A program made the translations under genes and the position numbers. A stretch of DNA of 64,000 nt from positions 186,001 through 250,000 of the forward strand of contig JAIUOE010000001.1 of the NCBI GenBank assembly GCA_020161395.1. The letters are read 5' to 3'. This DNA is from Bacteroidota bacterium (GTDB taxonomy: Bacteria > Bacteroidota > Ignavibacteria > Ignavibacteriales > Ignavibacteriaceae). Position 1 is the stretch's first letter. The number at the start of each line of letters is the position of its first letter. The notes beneath the pieces were generated by a model that had not been told where the DNA came from, did not search any database, and saw only the letters and a program-made list of their open reading frames with translations. Positions 17,363-26,932 of this stretch are shown here, one piece after another.

Positions 17363-17456
17363 AACAGAATCCGATCAGGTTTCATTATGATGATTATCAA
17401 TCCAAATATATTAATTTTTTCCTCAATAATAAATTTTTTCTCAAAACTGAACTTTT

Positions 17457-19157
17457 ATGTCTCAATTTCATGGCAGCATCTCCCTGGAAGATGCCTCACT
17501 TACACTCTTTTCCGGTAATATTGAACTTACAAATCTCTCTTCAGGTCATGTTGCCCCAAATCTTTTTTTCTCGTTCGACGATGATAATAAAGGTTTTTGC
17601 GTTGCCGGAACAGGGATTTCGACTGACGGGAGAATTACGAGATTATTAACGACTGATGACTGGGGAAGAATTCTGGAAGCTGAAAAAATTTATGAAATCT
17701 CCGGTCATTTCGCAGGTATCCAATTCGATGAAAAAAAGATAGTTCTTTTCACCTGTCCCTTTGGCTTGCGAGACCTTTATCTCCTGAAAAAAGATAACCG
17801 TCTCCATTTCACCACAAATTACCACACTCTCTTTAAAATTGAAACCCCTGAGCTTAACCCCGAGGCTCTCGGAGGCAGATGGCTCCTCTATAACCAATTG
17901 GACAGTGATAGTCTTTTCGTCAATTACAAGCGACTCAGTTGCGGCGAAAAACTGGTAATTGACAGGAAATCCTTGTCAATCCGAAGTGAATTTCCATATC
18001 CTTTCCCGGCTTTGAACTCCGAAATTGCAGATGAGCCGGTCAGAAATTTTATTAACGCCATTAATTCCATCTGCTCGTTAAACAAAGGAACCGCTCATCC
18101 CATCGAATTGAGTCTCTCAGGCGGGTTGGATTCGAGAGTCCTGCTCAGTCTGCTCATCCGAAGCAAAACACCTTTTTCTGCTCACTCATTCGGAGAACCG
18201 GATAACCCCGATGTGGCGATGGCAAGGCAACTCTGCGAACGAACCGGAGTGAAATTTACAAATTACACACCCGATGAACTGACCATCGAGAGCGCTATAC
18301 AGGATGTACGACTCCAGGCTCGATATTCTCTCCTTAACCATCCGGCAACCTCTCCAAATAACCTTGGCTACTACAAAAAAGTAGTGGAGAACGGATCTCC
18401 TGTCATTATCGACGGCGGTTTTGGTGAATTGTGGCGGCGGCAGTTTTTCTACAAGCTCTCTCTGATGGGTGGGAAAGCATTTTTCAGAGGAAACCGTGAG
18501 AGTCTTATCCCTTTTCTTTCACATCATAGAGCTGATATTTTTCGTGCCGAAGTATTAAACGAAATGGAAAAGGGTTGCTCCAAATCTCTGGACAGAGTAT
18601 TTGCTGAAAACCCCCAACCTGAAACCATGGGAATTGACAACTGGATTGATCTCATCTCACTGCGGACACGCCTTCCGAACTATTATTCCCAGGAACAGAC
18701 AATGATAGACGGAGTTGCCATTGCCATCATGCCTTTCGTTCAAAAAAATGTGCTCGATCTGCTTTTCTCGACACCTCTCGAACTGAGGAGAAACAGCTCC
18801 ATGCTTAAGCGAATAGTAAGGAACATGGCTCCGGAACTCACTTCGTTGCCGCTTGTGAAGTCGGGAACAACTGTGCCGTTCAGCCTCGGCAGTCTTGGTT
18901 CACGGGTCTGGTCAAAAGTTTCCTCTGTTACGGGGAAAAAAATTTCTCCGGTTGAAGATGAAGGAACCAAAAAACTGGTTTTGTTAAAGGAGTTCGTCTG
19001 TGATCTTGCAGGTTCGGGGAAGGTGAGAAACAGCGGATTGCTCGATGAAACGAAAGTTGCGGGAATTCTGAAATTCTACGACGGCGACACTTCAAAAAAG
19101 GATGAACTCGCCTGGCTCATCTCTTTTATTGCTCTTCTGGATATAATGAAGCCATAA
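17457..19157 (+). CDS. Asparagine-synthase-like ATP-dependent amidase/ligase, substrate unknown
   Basis: 566 residues. The C-terminal half has the PP-loop SGGLDS at 221-226, the ATP-binding signature of asparagine synthetases, beta-lactam synthetases and lasso-peptide cyclases. The N-terminal 180 residues resemble the glutamine amidotransferase fold (FGLRDLYLLKKDNRLHF-type stretch near 102) but the protein begins MSQFHGS, so the catalytic Cys2 needed to hydrolyse glutamine is missing. It therefore probably uses ammonia, or activates a carboxylate for ring closure or transfer. No precursor peptide or other biosynthetic gene lies beside it, so the substrate is open. Confidence 0.8.
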   Translation: MSQFHGSISLEDASLTLFSGNIELTNLSSGHVAPNLFFSFDDDNKGFCVAGTGISTDGRITRLLTTDDWGRILEAEKIYEISGHFAGIQFDEKKIVLFTCPFGLRDLYLLKKDNRLHFTTNYHTLFKIETPELNPEALGGRWLLYNQLDSDSLFVNYKRLSCGEKLVIDRKSLSIRSEFPYPFPALNSEIADEPVRNFINAINSICSLNKGTAHPIELSLSGGLDSRVLLSLLIRSKTPFSAHSFGEPDNPDVAMARQLCERTGVKFTNYTPDELTIESAIQDVRLQARYSLLNHPATSPNNLGYYKKVVENGSPVIIDGGFGELWRRQFFYKLSLMGGKAFFRGNRESLIPFLSHHRADIFRAEVLNEMEKGCSKSLDRVFAENPQPETMGIDNWIDLISLRTRLPNYYSQEQTMIDGVAIAIMPFVQKNVLDLLFSTPLELRRNSSMLKRIVRNMAPELTSLPLVKSGTTVPFSLGSLGSRVWSKVSSVTGKKISPVEDEGTKKLVLLKEFVCDLAGSGKVRNSGLLDETKVAGILKFYDGDTSKKDELAWLISFIALLDIMKP

Positions 19158-19162
19158 ACAAC

Positions 19163-19186
19163 AAAGCCGCGGGTTCCCGCGGCTTT
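19163..19186. terminator. Bidirectional terminator
   Basis: AAAGCCGCGGG and CCCGCGGCTTT form a perfect hairpin with a 2-base loop between the convergent genes at 17457-19157 and 19200-20897. Confidence 0.85.
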
Positions 19187-19199
19187 GCACAATTTATTT

Positions 19200-20897
19200 T
19201 TAGTCTTTCATGCGGTTTCCTTTTTCTTCACGAATGAAGATCCAGGAAACAACCTTGCCTACATCGATTGTCTCGAAGTAGTTCCAGTATTGCTCTGTTC
19301 TCACATGCAACGAACTGGTATCATCCTTTGCAATCGCATCAGCTTCAGCAATTATTGCTTCAATTCTCGATATCCAAAGTTCCCAGTTTTTGGGTCGAAG
19401 ATCGATCCAGCCGGCTTCAGCCCATTTTTCGAGATTGTCAGGAGTAATCTCCAGCTCTGTCTCCGCTCCGAAAACGGGAATTTTCATCAGGTTTCCGCGC
19501 AGCAGATCTTTGCCGTCGTTCATCAAAACGGGAATGCCCACCGAGATCGCTTCATTTCTGAACTTTTCGTTGTCGAGAATGAACCTGGTCGAGAGAGTTG
19601 TAAGCTCTTCGGGAGTTTTCTTCACAATCTCCTTCATGTTTCCACAGGTGCGTTTCAGAATTTCGATCTCGAAAAGAAGTTTCGAGAGTCTCGGTGGTCC
19701 AAGCATCTCAAAAGCCACTGATGCCACACCATGTTGCTCTTCCAGTTTGGAAAGTTTTGCCACGGCGAGATGCTGCATGTAACCTGCTCTGTACGATGGT
19801 TGCATGTTCGCATTGTCCAGGGCGTTTATGATGTCGTGTCCGGTGTTTCCTCCCATGATTTCGAAAACGGTGTTGTTTGCAATCTCTTCGGGAGTAACAA
19901 ATTCCATCTGTTTTTGTGCAGTAATGGCTTCAAATTCGCCACGGGAGAAGATTCCGTTTTCACCTGTATCGATGTAAACCGATCTTAAAACACCCTGCCG
20001 TTCAAATTTTCTGCCGGTCTCCTTGTAAATCTTTCCTTCGAGCGGAATTGCGGAATCGAGCGGAATATCAAATATCTCCACTTCCTTCCCCTGTTTCCTG
20101 ATGGTGCCGAACTCAATTTTTTTCCATGCAATCGCAGCAGCGGGTTTTATCTCCTTTGTGATTGCACTGTCGGGGGTCCTCGCCATAAGGAACAACAGAA
20201 GTGTATGCGCACCGGCGATTGCCGACTTGCTTAAAAGCACCCTCGAAGGTCTCTCTTCGCTGTGGGTGTAGGGGATGTTCAAACCCATGCCGCCCGTACC
20301 CGAAGTACCAATCTTCAGATATACCTGTGTCTCGAAGTGGTGCATCGAATTGTAAAGCACCTGAATATGCCTGATCAACTGCGGAATGTAGAGCACTGCT
20401 ACAAGTTTTTCCGTCTCGGTAACGAGCTGATCGCGGTCTTCCGACTCATAAAGCACCTTTTTCAGATTTTTGTAAGCCGTGAAAATATCCTGATAAGCAA
20501 TACCCGTTGCGGTGTTGATACAGTCGATTATGATGTCAGGTTTGTGTTCCTCCAGCAGTTTGTAAAGCGACTGAGCCTTCAACACCTCATCGGAAAGATC
20601 ATCCATCACATCACTTATTATCGTACGCCTCATTTCAGGATCTGCAAGCATCTCCTGACGGCTTAAGTCTTTATATTCATCACGCACAAGCACATTTCCC
20701 CACCAGGGAACAAAGAAACCTTCGCCCGCTTCAGGGTATGTTTTTTTAAGATATTCAACTTCTTCTTTTGCTTCGCTCTCCTTCAGAGAGGTAATTATTA
20801 TGCCGGCAGGTTTTTCAACCATCAGACGACGGGTTATGGCTTTTCCAACCAGACCCCAGCCGCCAAGCACCAGTACTTTTTTTCCGTATATATCCAT
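19200..20897 (-). CDS. Large Rossmann-fold NAD(P)-binding protein, role unknown
   Basis: 565 residues from the ATG at 20897, which has an AAGGA site at a proper distance; a longer frame to 20939 is less likely. The N-terminus KKVLVLGGWGLVGKAITRRL is an NAD(P)-binding GxxGxxG-type motif. The rest, including GTSGTGGMGLNIPYTHSEE and EIMGGNTGHDIINALDN, is well ordered and lacks a signal peptide or membrane segment. It looks like an extended epimerase/dehydratase-like protein, but I see no diagnostic active-site set (no YxxxK), so the reaction is not assigned. Single gene, ended by the hairpin at 19163-19186. Confidence 0.7.
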   Translation of the reverse strand: MDIYGKKVLVLGGWGLVGKAITRRLMVEKPAGIIITSLKESEAKEEVEYLKKTYPEAGEGFFVPWWGNVLVRDEYKDLSRQEMLADPEMRRTIISDVMDDLSDEVLKAQSLYKLLEEHKPDIIIDCINTATGIAYQDIFTAYKNLKKVLYESEDRDQLVTETEKLVAVLYIPQLIRHIQVLYNSMHHFETQVYLKIGTSGTGGMGLNIPYTHSEERPSRVLLSKSAIAGAHTLLLFLMARTPDSAITKEIKPAAAIAWKKIEFGTIRKQGKEVEIFDIPLDSAIPLEGKIYKETGRKFERQGVLRSVYIDTGENGIFSRGEFEAITAQKQMEFVTPEEIANNTVFEIMGGNTGHDIINALDNANMQPSYRAGYMQHLAVAKLSKLEEQHGVASVAFEMLGPPRLSKLLFEIEILKRTCGNMKEIVKKTPEELTTLSTRFILDNEKFRNEAISVGIPVLMNDGKDLLRGNLMKIPVFGAETELEITPDNLEKWAEAGWIDLRPKNWELWISRIEAIIAEADAIAKDDTSSLHVRTEQYWNYFETIDVGKVVSWIFIREEKGNRMKD

Positions 20898-20974
20898 TTT
20901 TTCTATCCTTGAATAAGAAATTTTCCCATATTCAAACATACTAATAATAATATTCAGTACAAAGAAAGTAGTTT

Positions 20975-21038
20975 AGCTATTAGCTATGATCTATGATCTA
21001 TGAGCTTAATTTAATTATTAGTTGTGGGTTATGATTTA
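20975..21038. repeat. CTATGA-type repeat block
   Basis: Begins with a 32-base stretch (20975-21006, AGCTATTAGCTATGATC and two more CTATGATC-like units) that recurs identically at 63434-63465. It continues into degenerate GTTATGATTTATG units. Quasi-period about 8-12 bases. Confidence 0.75.
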
Positions 21039-21053
21039 TGTTTTTCAGCCTTC

Positions 21054-21240
21054 TTCTACCCATATGTCGCCACAAGGGCTCTTTTATATTTGGGTGCCAT
21101 TTTCTACCCATATGACACCCTTACGGGTTTTCAGCCTTCATCCTTCGCAATTCATCCTTCCGCGAAACTCTGTTTAATCTGCGTGCATCTGCGTCCCCTC
21201 TCAAACCTCTGACTTCAAACTTCAAAAATTCCGCCTTCTT
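21054..21240. repeat. Composite repeat: paired CATATG hairpin modules plus CGCAGAT-type and TTCAAACTTC-type tracts
   Basis: Two hairpin modules come first: CTACCCATATGTCGCC-ACAA-GGGCTCTTTT, then CTACCCATATGACACCC-TTAC-GGGTTTTC, with stems GCC/GGC and ACCC/GGGT. They are followed by TTCATCCTTC units, an AATCTGCGTGCATCTGCG tract and TTCAAACTTCAAAA units. The same modules recur at 29830-30080, 36391-36594 and 63434-63615. It fills the 380-base gap between the divergent Rossmann gene and corA. Confidence 0.7.
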
Positions 21241-21277
21241 TTCTTTATATTGCATTCACTAATAATTTAATATTGCC

Positions 21278-22336
21278 ATGCCTTCACGAAGAATAAGCCG
21301 GAAAGCCGGGAAACCGCCCGGAACCATCGAATATACCGGAGAAAACACCACCACAAAAACCGGAATCATTGCACTGAATTTTGACAGCGGTCATTTCGAG
21401 AAAGTGGTTATCGGGTCTTTTACCGAACTTGAGGACTATTTTAGAGAGAACCGCCATGGACTCACATGGTTTCGTGTAATCGGTTTTAATGAAAAAGATT
21501 TCCTTACCCTGTTTGCTGCAAAATTCAAAATCCACGAACTCACTCTGGAAGATATAATGAATGTCTATCAGAGACCGAAGATAGAGGAAACGGGTGATGC
21601 AGTATTTTGCGAAATTAACAGACTGAAGATCACAGGATCAAATAACTGCAAATCCGAGCAGGTAAGTCTTTTTATGAGGGGAGATACACTGATTACTTTT
21701 CAGGATTTCGATGATGATTTTCTCTCCATCATCGAGTCAAGGATTGAATCGGGCAAAAATCTGATTCGAAAAAGAATTGATTTTCTCTTTTATGCCGTAA
21801 TCGATCTGGTTGTTGATGAGTATTATGTTGCCCTCGAGCAACTGAATGATCATATCGAAAATATCGAAGCCATGTTTTTCTCCGATGATGTCTCCGACAA
21901 TTTTAAAGTTCTTCAATCGTTAAGGAGCGAACTGAGTAAAGTCCGGCAGTCAATCTGGCCCGTTCGCGACATTATGAACAAAATTCACAAGAAAGAAATC
22001 ACTCTCTTCACCAAAGAGACCTTAATCTACCTTAACGACACCTATGACCATGTAAATCAGATAATAGAAATTCTTGAGAATCTCCGTGAAAGCACCCTCT
22101 CCCTGATAGATGTCTACATGTCTTACACAAGCAACCGCCTTAATGACATCATGAAAGTGCTGACCGTCATTTCAACCATCTTCATGCCGCTCACTTTTAT
22201 TGCTGGTGTTTACGGAATGAATTTCCATTACATGCCCGAGATAAAGCAGGTTTGGGGTTATCCGGCAGCCCTCCTGCTTATGATTGTTGTAGCCCTCGGC
22301 TTCCTGAAATATTTCAGGAAAAAGAAATGGTTTTAA
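21278..22336 (+). CDS. corA: CorA-type magnesium/cobalt transporter
   Basis: 352 residues. A long cytoplasmic alpha/beta funnel is followed by two C-terminal membrane helices; the first (ISTIFMPLTFIAGVYGMNF) ends in the YGMNF selectivity motif near residues 311-315, and the second is ALLLMIVVALGFLKYF, with a basic tail RKKKWF. The pentameric inner-membrane channel takes up Mg2+ and can pass Co2+ or Ni2+. No magnesium riboswitch is visible upstream; the leader consists of repeat units. Confidence 0.95.
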   Translation: MPSRRISRKAGKPPGTIEYTGENTTTKTGIIALNFDSGHFEKVVIGSFTELEDYFRENRHGLTWFRVIGFNEKDFLTLFAAKFKIHELTLEDIMNVYQRPKIEETGDAVFCEINRLKITGSNNCKSEQVSLFMRGDTLITFQDFDDDFLSIIESRIESGKNLIRKRIDFLFYAVIDLVVDEYYVALEQLNDHIENIEAMFFSDDVSDNFKVLQSLRSELSKVRQSIWPVRDIMNKIHKKEITLFTKETLIYLNDTYDHVNQIIEILENLRESTLSLIDVYMSYTSNRLNDIMKVLTVISTIFMPLTFIAGVYGMNFHYMPEIKQVWGYPAALLLMIVVALGFLKYFRKKKWF

Positions 22337-22351
22337 TTCAGGGATTAGTTT

Positions 22352-22457
22352 TTAGTTATGAGTTATGAATTATGATTTATCAATGTCCTGGAAAGTCTAT
22401 GCCACAACTCACAGTCAAAAAAAACTCACAACTAATAAATCATAACTCATAACTGAA
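22352..22457. repeat. Imperfect inverted repeat of TTATGA units
   Basis: The left arm at 22352-22380 (TTAGTTATGAGTTATGAATT and on) is matched in inverted orientation at 22435-22457 (ATAAATCATAACTCATAACT and on), with a 7-base unit difference. It lies between convergent genes and could fold as a long stem; same word family as 20975 and 63434. Confidence 0.65.
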
Positions 22458-22458
22458 A

Positions 22459-23490
22459 TCATTCATCCTTATTATACGCTTTTCTGATGAACGCATCATA
22501 GCGGTCTTTTTTGATGATGCCGATGGGACCCGAGTAGATGCCCCCCTGCTGGAATGCGTCAAAAATTCTTACTGCAAGAATATTGGGACGGTCAGTGCGG
22601 ATTAATCCTGCCGGGATTGTATAGACACGGTTCTGCATCCACTCTTCCGACTGAATATATTCAACTTTTGCATCCTTCATGTTGCCAGTCCCCCCGATCA
22701 GTCTGCCATTCAGATACACTTCATCAAAATCATCTATTTTACCAAGAAGAAGAAGGAGTTGCGACTTCAGATCATTTTTTTTATGATCGAACGAGAGACG
22801 GTACCAGCCGTACCCTTCAAACTGTGAGAGTCCCTGATTTTCGAGATAAGACGGCACAATTACATCTTTCCAGGCAGAGTCGGTAACAACATCGTCTTTG
22901 TAGATTGAAGAGTCGCCCTGAATAAACTTCCAGTTCCCTTCAAGGTCGATATCGGGAGTAATATAAGTTTCATTCTCATAAATTCCCGGATCACCCGACA
23001 TGATACCCCCCTCAAGCTGGGCATCATATACCCTTACGGCGATGGTGTTTTTTGAAGTGAAATTTACAAGAGAGGCAGGAAGATAATAAATCCGGTAGGC
23101 GTTATACGCAGTTTTGTAGTCGGGAGGGAAACTTCCCGAAGTGCCGATCTTTACACCGTTGAACCACACTTCATCAACATCATCAATAAATCCGAGGTGA
23201 AGTGCAAGATTCTTTCCTGCAAGATCAGCAGAACCGGTGAACGAAAATCTGTACCAGGCATAACCGTTGTAACCGTGAAAACCCTGATTCTCCCACGAAG
23301 ACGGTACTATTATTTTATCCCATGCCGAATCATTAAATTCAATCTTTGACCAGGAGGAATCGTCACCAATCTGAAATTTCCACTCCCCTGCCAGATCGAC
23401 AAGCTTATCATTCCCGGGTTCAGTTAAAGCCTTCTCACAACCTGTGAAAAAAAAGAAAAAAACAACTGTTATGGCATAAATGTATCGCAT
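22459..23490 (-). CDS. Lipoprotein with two GH2-type sugar-binding-like domains
   Basis: 343 residues. A short signal ends in the lipobox FFTGC, with the lipidated Cys at residue 18. Two tandem copies of a galactose-binding-like jelly roll follow, each opening with a WKFxxGD stretch and an SAW...VPS...ENQG...GYxWYR pattern (roughly residues 30-180 and 183-335). This domain is the sugar-binding domain of glycoside hydrolase family 2, but no hydrolase domain follows. It probably sits on the outer membrane or cell surface and binds carbohydrate. Confidence 0.8.
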   Translation of the reverse strand: MRYIYAITVVFFFFFTGCEKALTEPGNDKLVDLAGEWKFQIGDDSSWSKIEFNDSAWDKIIVPSSWENQGFHGYNGYAWYRFSFTGSADLAGKNLALHLGFIDDVDEVWFNGVKIGTSGSFPPDYKTAYNAYRIYYLPASLVNFTSKNTIAVRVYDAQLEGGIMSGDPGIYENETYITPDIDLEGNWKFIQGDSSIYKDDVVTDSAWKDVIVPSYLENQGLSQFEGYGWYRLSFDHKKNDLKSQLLLLLGKIDDFDEVYLNGRLIGGTGNMKDAKVEYIQSEEWMQNRVYTIPAGLIRTDRPNILAVRIFDAFQQGGIYSGPIGIIKKDRYDAFIRKAYNKDE

Positions 23491-23605
23491 CTCGTTCTTA
23501 TCCGATTTTTAATGATCTCCTTTCCAAAGATAAATTTTTCGGATCGATTAAGTTTCATTTTGCCGTAAAAGGTTGTAAAATCTTGTCACACGGGAATCTC
23601 AAGTA

Positions 23606-23748
23606 TTAAAACCGCGAAGAACGCAAAGGACGCAAAGGAAACTATGAACTATTAGCTGTGATAATTCAAACTTAGTAATTCCCCTTGGCGATCTTAGCGG
23701 TCTTTGCGGTTAATTACTCCCTTTGCGGTTTCTCTCCTTTGCGGTTTG
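23606..23748. repeat. GCAAAG-type composite repeat, left copy
   Basis: Starts with AACCGCGAAGAACGCAAAGG, passes through an ACTATGAACTATTAGCTGTG segment and a unique-looking AATTCAAACTTAGTAATTC, and ends with CTTTGCGGTT units. It is nearly the same as 26931-27083, in the same orientation, 3.3 kb away on the other side of the propeller gene. The rest of the 23491-24145 gap (655 bases) holds another tract at 24054 and no gene that I can support. Confidence 0.8.
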
Positions 23749-24053
23749 ACAAAATAATTTTCTTACCAAACTATTGACTTTAAAGAAAATATTCCGTATT
23801 ATTACTTCAGGTTATGTGAGGTTTAATTAACTCGTTCCATTTCACAAAAAACGGAGGTAAATTCCTTTTTTAGAGATTCACTATTTTACTGAATAAACAG
23901 ACAAAATGCCCGGCACCCTGAAGAAAATCAGGTGAGACGAGGTTTGTGTACTATTGACTGCTCGAAGTCGTCGTGGTGCTATCATTTTGAAATTTATTCA
24001 CCCCCTCCAAGCATTAACCTGCTCTAAAATCCCTCTGCTAATTTCATATTTCT

Positions 24054-24122
24054 GATTCTTTGCGTCCTTTGCGGTTAAATAATTAGAGGTGCGGGTTCTC
24101 TGCGTTCTTTGCGGTTTATTAA
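24054..24122. repeat. GCAAAG-type repeat before the propeller gene
   Basis: Two CTTTGCGGTT-ending units (GATTCTTTGCGTCCTTTGCG and TCTGCGTTCTTTGCGGTT) lie just before the start codon of the next gene, with only 23 bases between. Confidence 0.65.
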
Positions 24123-24145
24123 TCAAGATAAAACATATTGAAATC

Positions 24146-26932
24146 ATGAAAAAAATGTTGATTCAAGCGGTCAAATTTCAAATTTTCCGGAGAAGAACAG
24201 CATCAATTGTTCTGTTATTCTCTGCGTACATGCTCAATACTGCATCAGCACAAAGCGCCAATCCAGATATGGCAGCAACAAATAATGCTGTATATGCAAC
24301 ACTGGTTGACGGCAACTTTACCTATATTGGCGGGGCTTTTTCAACGGTAGGGAGGTTAAGTGGCAACGGTGTAAAAATGACCACCACAAGCTCGAGTATA
24401 GACAAATTATACCCAAAAGTGAACAGCTCGATATATACATGCATCTCCGATGGAGCCGGCGGCTGGTATATTGGTGGAACTTTTACAATGGTCGGTACAA
24501 CCGGCAGGAACAGATTGGCTCACATAAATTCTGACGGAACGCTTGATGCTTCCTGGAATCCGGATGTTAATGATGTAGTCTATTCACTCCTGCTAAATGG
24601 TAACGACCTTTTCATCGGTGGAAATTTTACAACAATTGGCGGACAAGCCCGCAGTCGTATCGCCAAAATTGATGTAACTACAGGACTTCCCGATGCATCC
24701 TGGAACCCGGGTGCCGATTTAACCGTCAAGGCTATTGCCCTAGGTGGTTCATCACTCTTTATTGGCGGGGATTTTGCGACTGTCGGCGGACTCTCCCGAA
24801 GCTACATCGCTAAGCTCTCGACGACGGGAACGGGTGCAGTTGATGCATCATGGAACCCCGGTTCCAGTAACCCGGTAGTTGCTTTGGCTGTTAGTGGTAC
24901 TGATCTTTTCGCCGGTGGATATTTTACCACTATCGGGGGAGTGGCCCGAAACAGGATAGCAAAGCTCTCCATAAGCGGGACAGGAACAGTAGATGCATCA
25001 TGGAACCCCAATGCAAACAGTTATGTGTTTTCTCTTCTGATCAGTGGTGACAACATTTTTGTCGGGGGTAGTTTCACAACAATGCAGGGAGTTGCACGAA
25101 ACTGGATTGCAAAACTTTCCATTAGCGGAACCGGAATTCTTGATCCAGATTGGAACCCGAATATGAATGCAGCGGTTAATTCCCTTGCAACAGACGGGAC
25201 TTCAATATTCGCCGCAGGAAATTTTACTACCGTCTCCGGAGGAGCTGTTGAATGTTATGGTATTGCAAAACTTAATGCAACGGGGGCAGGCACACCCGAA
25301 ACAGGGTGGAATCCACACCTGTCCGGTTCAGGACTTTCAGTGGCAGTAAGTGGCACCGACATTTATGTGGGCGGTAACTTCAATCTGGTGAATGTTGTCC
25401 GAAGATATTATCTCGCCAGAATCAACAACACCACCGGTGAGGTCGATGCTGATTGGAATCCCAATCCGGGTGGAGCTGTTTATGCTCTGGCTGTAAGTGC
25501 TACGGATGTTTACGCAGGGGGCATTTTTGTGACAGCAGGCTCCCTCATAAGAAATCGCATCGCAAGATTTTCAAAAACAGGTTCAGGGACCGTGGACCCC
25601 CTTTGGGACCCTAATATCGGCAATGGAGCTGTTAATGCACTGGCTATAAACGGTACCGATATTTATGCCGGAGGAAGTTTTACAACTGTCAATGGTTCTG
25701 TCTCAAGAAACCGGCTTGCTAAATTCACTCTGGAGAGTTCTGCCGCTGTTGATGATCTTTGGAATCCAAGCATAAACAGCACAGTGAATGCTTTGGTTAT
25801 TAACGCTTCGACTATTTATGTAGGAGGGAGTTTCACCAGTGTCAATATAACAGGTGTACCGAGAAGCAACCTGGCAAGTTTTCCTCTGTCGGGTTACGGC
25901 ACCGTTGATTCCTGGAACCCGTCTATAGGTGGAGTTGTTTACGCTTTAACAATAGACGGTTCTTCTATTTATGTCGGGGGTTCATTTAATACTGTTAATT
26001 TCCCGACAGTAACAAGAAACCGCCTGGCAAGATTTCCCCTGTCAGGCACAGCAACAGTGGACACATGGAACCCGAATATTGGTGCAACTGTCTATACCCT
26101 TGCTGTAAGCGGTAGCGATATCTATGTCGGGGGGACTTTTACCACTGTCAATGGTTCCACAACAAGAAATTACCTGGCTCGAATCTCCAGCTCTTCAGGT
26201 CTGGCAGACTCGTGGAATCCTAATCCCGGTAACTCAGTAAGAAATATTTCTGTCTCAGGCAATGATGTGTATGTGGGGGGTCAGTTCGCTTCTATCGGTG
26301 GCAATCTTCAACCATACCTCGCATTGTTCACTGACCGTACCCTCCCTGTCGAGCTTGTCTCTTTTTCTGCCTCTGTAACCAAAGGTGTGGTAAACCTGAA
26401 ATGGCACACCGCCACCGAAGTGGATAACTACGGCTTTGAAGTGCAGCGGACAACTGCAGGAAGCGATGACTGGAAGAATATCGGGTTCATTCAGGGACAT
26501 CATACAACCAATTCACCTAAATATTACTCATTTACCGACCAGCCCTCAACAGAAGATGCATACAAATACAAGTACCGTCTGAAACAACTGGACAATTCGG
26601 GAAGTCATGAGTTTTCAAATATCATAGAAGTGAGTCTGGGTACGCCCGCCAACTTCCTTCTCGAACAGAATTATCCGAATCCCTTCAACCCGGCAACGGT
26701 CATCAGATATCAATTGCCTGTAGCAGGAATGGTAAGCATCGATCTCTACAACACGGCGGGTGAAAAGGTGGCATCGCTTCTGAACAAAGCAGAGGATGCG
26801 GGGGTTCATTCTCTTTCGTTTGATGCGGTCAAGTACGGACTTTCATCGGGTATCTATATTTACAGGATGACAGTTGTACCTGCTTCAGGTGAGGTTTTTT
26901 CTTCTGTAAGGAAGCTAAGTTTGATTAAATAA
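24146..26932 (+). CDS. T9SS-exported protein with 14 propeller-type repeats (DUF5122-like)
   Basis: 928 residues. The start at 24146 is chosen because the longer frame (24089) begins inside an intergenic repeat. After a long signal-type N-terminus (ending SAQSANPD) there are 14 repeats of about 45 residues of the form IYVGGSFTTVNG...RNRLAKF...WNPN, which resemble delta-60/DUF5122 beta-propeller repeats. A fibronectin-like segment (LPVELVSFSASVT on) follows, and a type A T9SS sorting domain ends the protein (NYPNPFNPATVIRYQLP ... YIYRM ... LIK). Secreted and probably attached to the cell surface. It is enclosed by GCAAAG-type repeats. Ligand unknown. Confidence 0.9.
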   Translation: MKKMLIQAVKFQIFRRRTASIVLLFSAYMLNTASAQSANPDMAATNNAVYATLVDGNFTYIGGAFSTVGRLSGNGVKMTTTSSSIDKLYPKVNSSIYTCISDGAGGWYIGGTFTMVGTTGRNRLAHINSDGTLDASWNPDVNDVVYSLLLNGNDLFIGGNFTTIGGQARSRIAKIDVTTGLPDASWNPGADLTVKAIALGGSSLFIGGDFATVGGLSRSYIAKLSTTGTGAVDASWNPGSSNPVVALAVSGTDLFAGGYFTTIGGVARNRIAKLSISGTGTVDASWNPNANSYVFSLLISGDNIFVGGSFTTMQGVARNWIAKLSISGTGILDPDWNPNMNAAVNSLATDGTSIFAAGNFTTVSGGAVECYGIAKLNATGAGTPETGWNPHLSGSGLSVAVSGTDIYVGGNFNLVNVVRRYYLARINNTTGEVDADWNPNPGGAVYALAVSATDVYAGGIFVTAGSLIRNRIARFSKTGSGTVDPLWDPNIGNGAVNALAINGTDIYAGGSFTTVNGSVSRNRLAKFTLESSAAVDDLWNPSINSTVNALVINASTIYVGGSFTSVNITGVPRSNLASFPLSGYGTVDSWNPSIGGVVYALTIDGSSIYVGGSFNTVNFPTVTRNRLARFPLSGTATVDTWNPNIGATVYTLAVSGSDIYVGGTFTTVNGSTTRNYLARISSSSGLADSWNPNPGNSVRNISVSGNDVYVGGQFASIGGNLQPYLALFTDRTLPVELVSFSASVTKGVVNLKWHTATEVDNYGFEVQRTTAGSDDWKNIGFIQGHHTTNSPKYYSFTDQPSTEDAYKYKYRLKQLDNSGSHEFSNIIEVSLGTPANFLLEQNYPNPFNPATVIRYQLPVAGMVSIDLYNTAGEKVASLLNKAEDAGVHSLSFDAVKYGLSSGIYIYRMTVVPASGEVFSSVRKLSLIK

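Noticed and set aside
23870-24050. Possible riboswitch in the leader of the propeller gene
   Set aside because: Some G/C-rich pairing is visible but no known riboswitch consensus, and the gene is not metabolic.
24089-24145. Upstream extension of the propeller protein
   Set aside because: It is read from an intergenic GCAAAG-type repeat; the ATG at 24146 starts a normal signal-type N-terminus.
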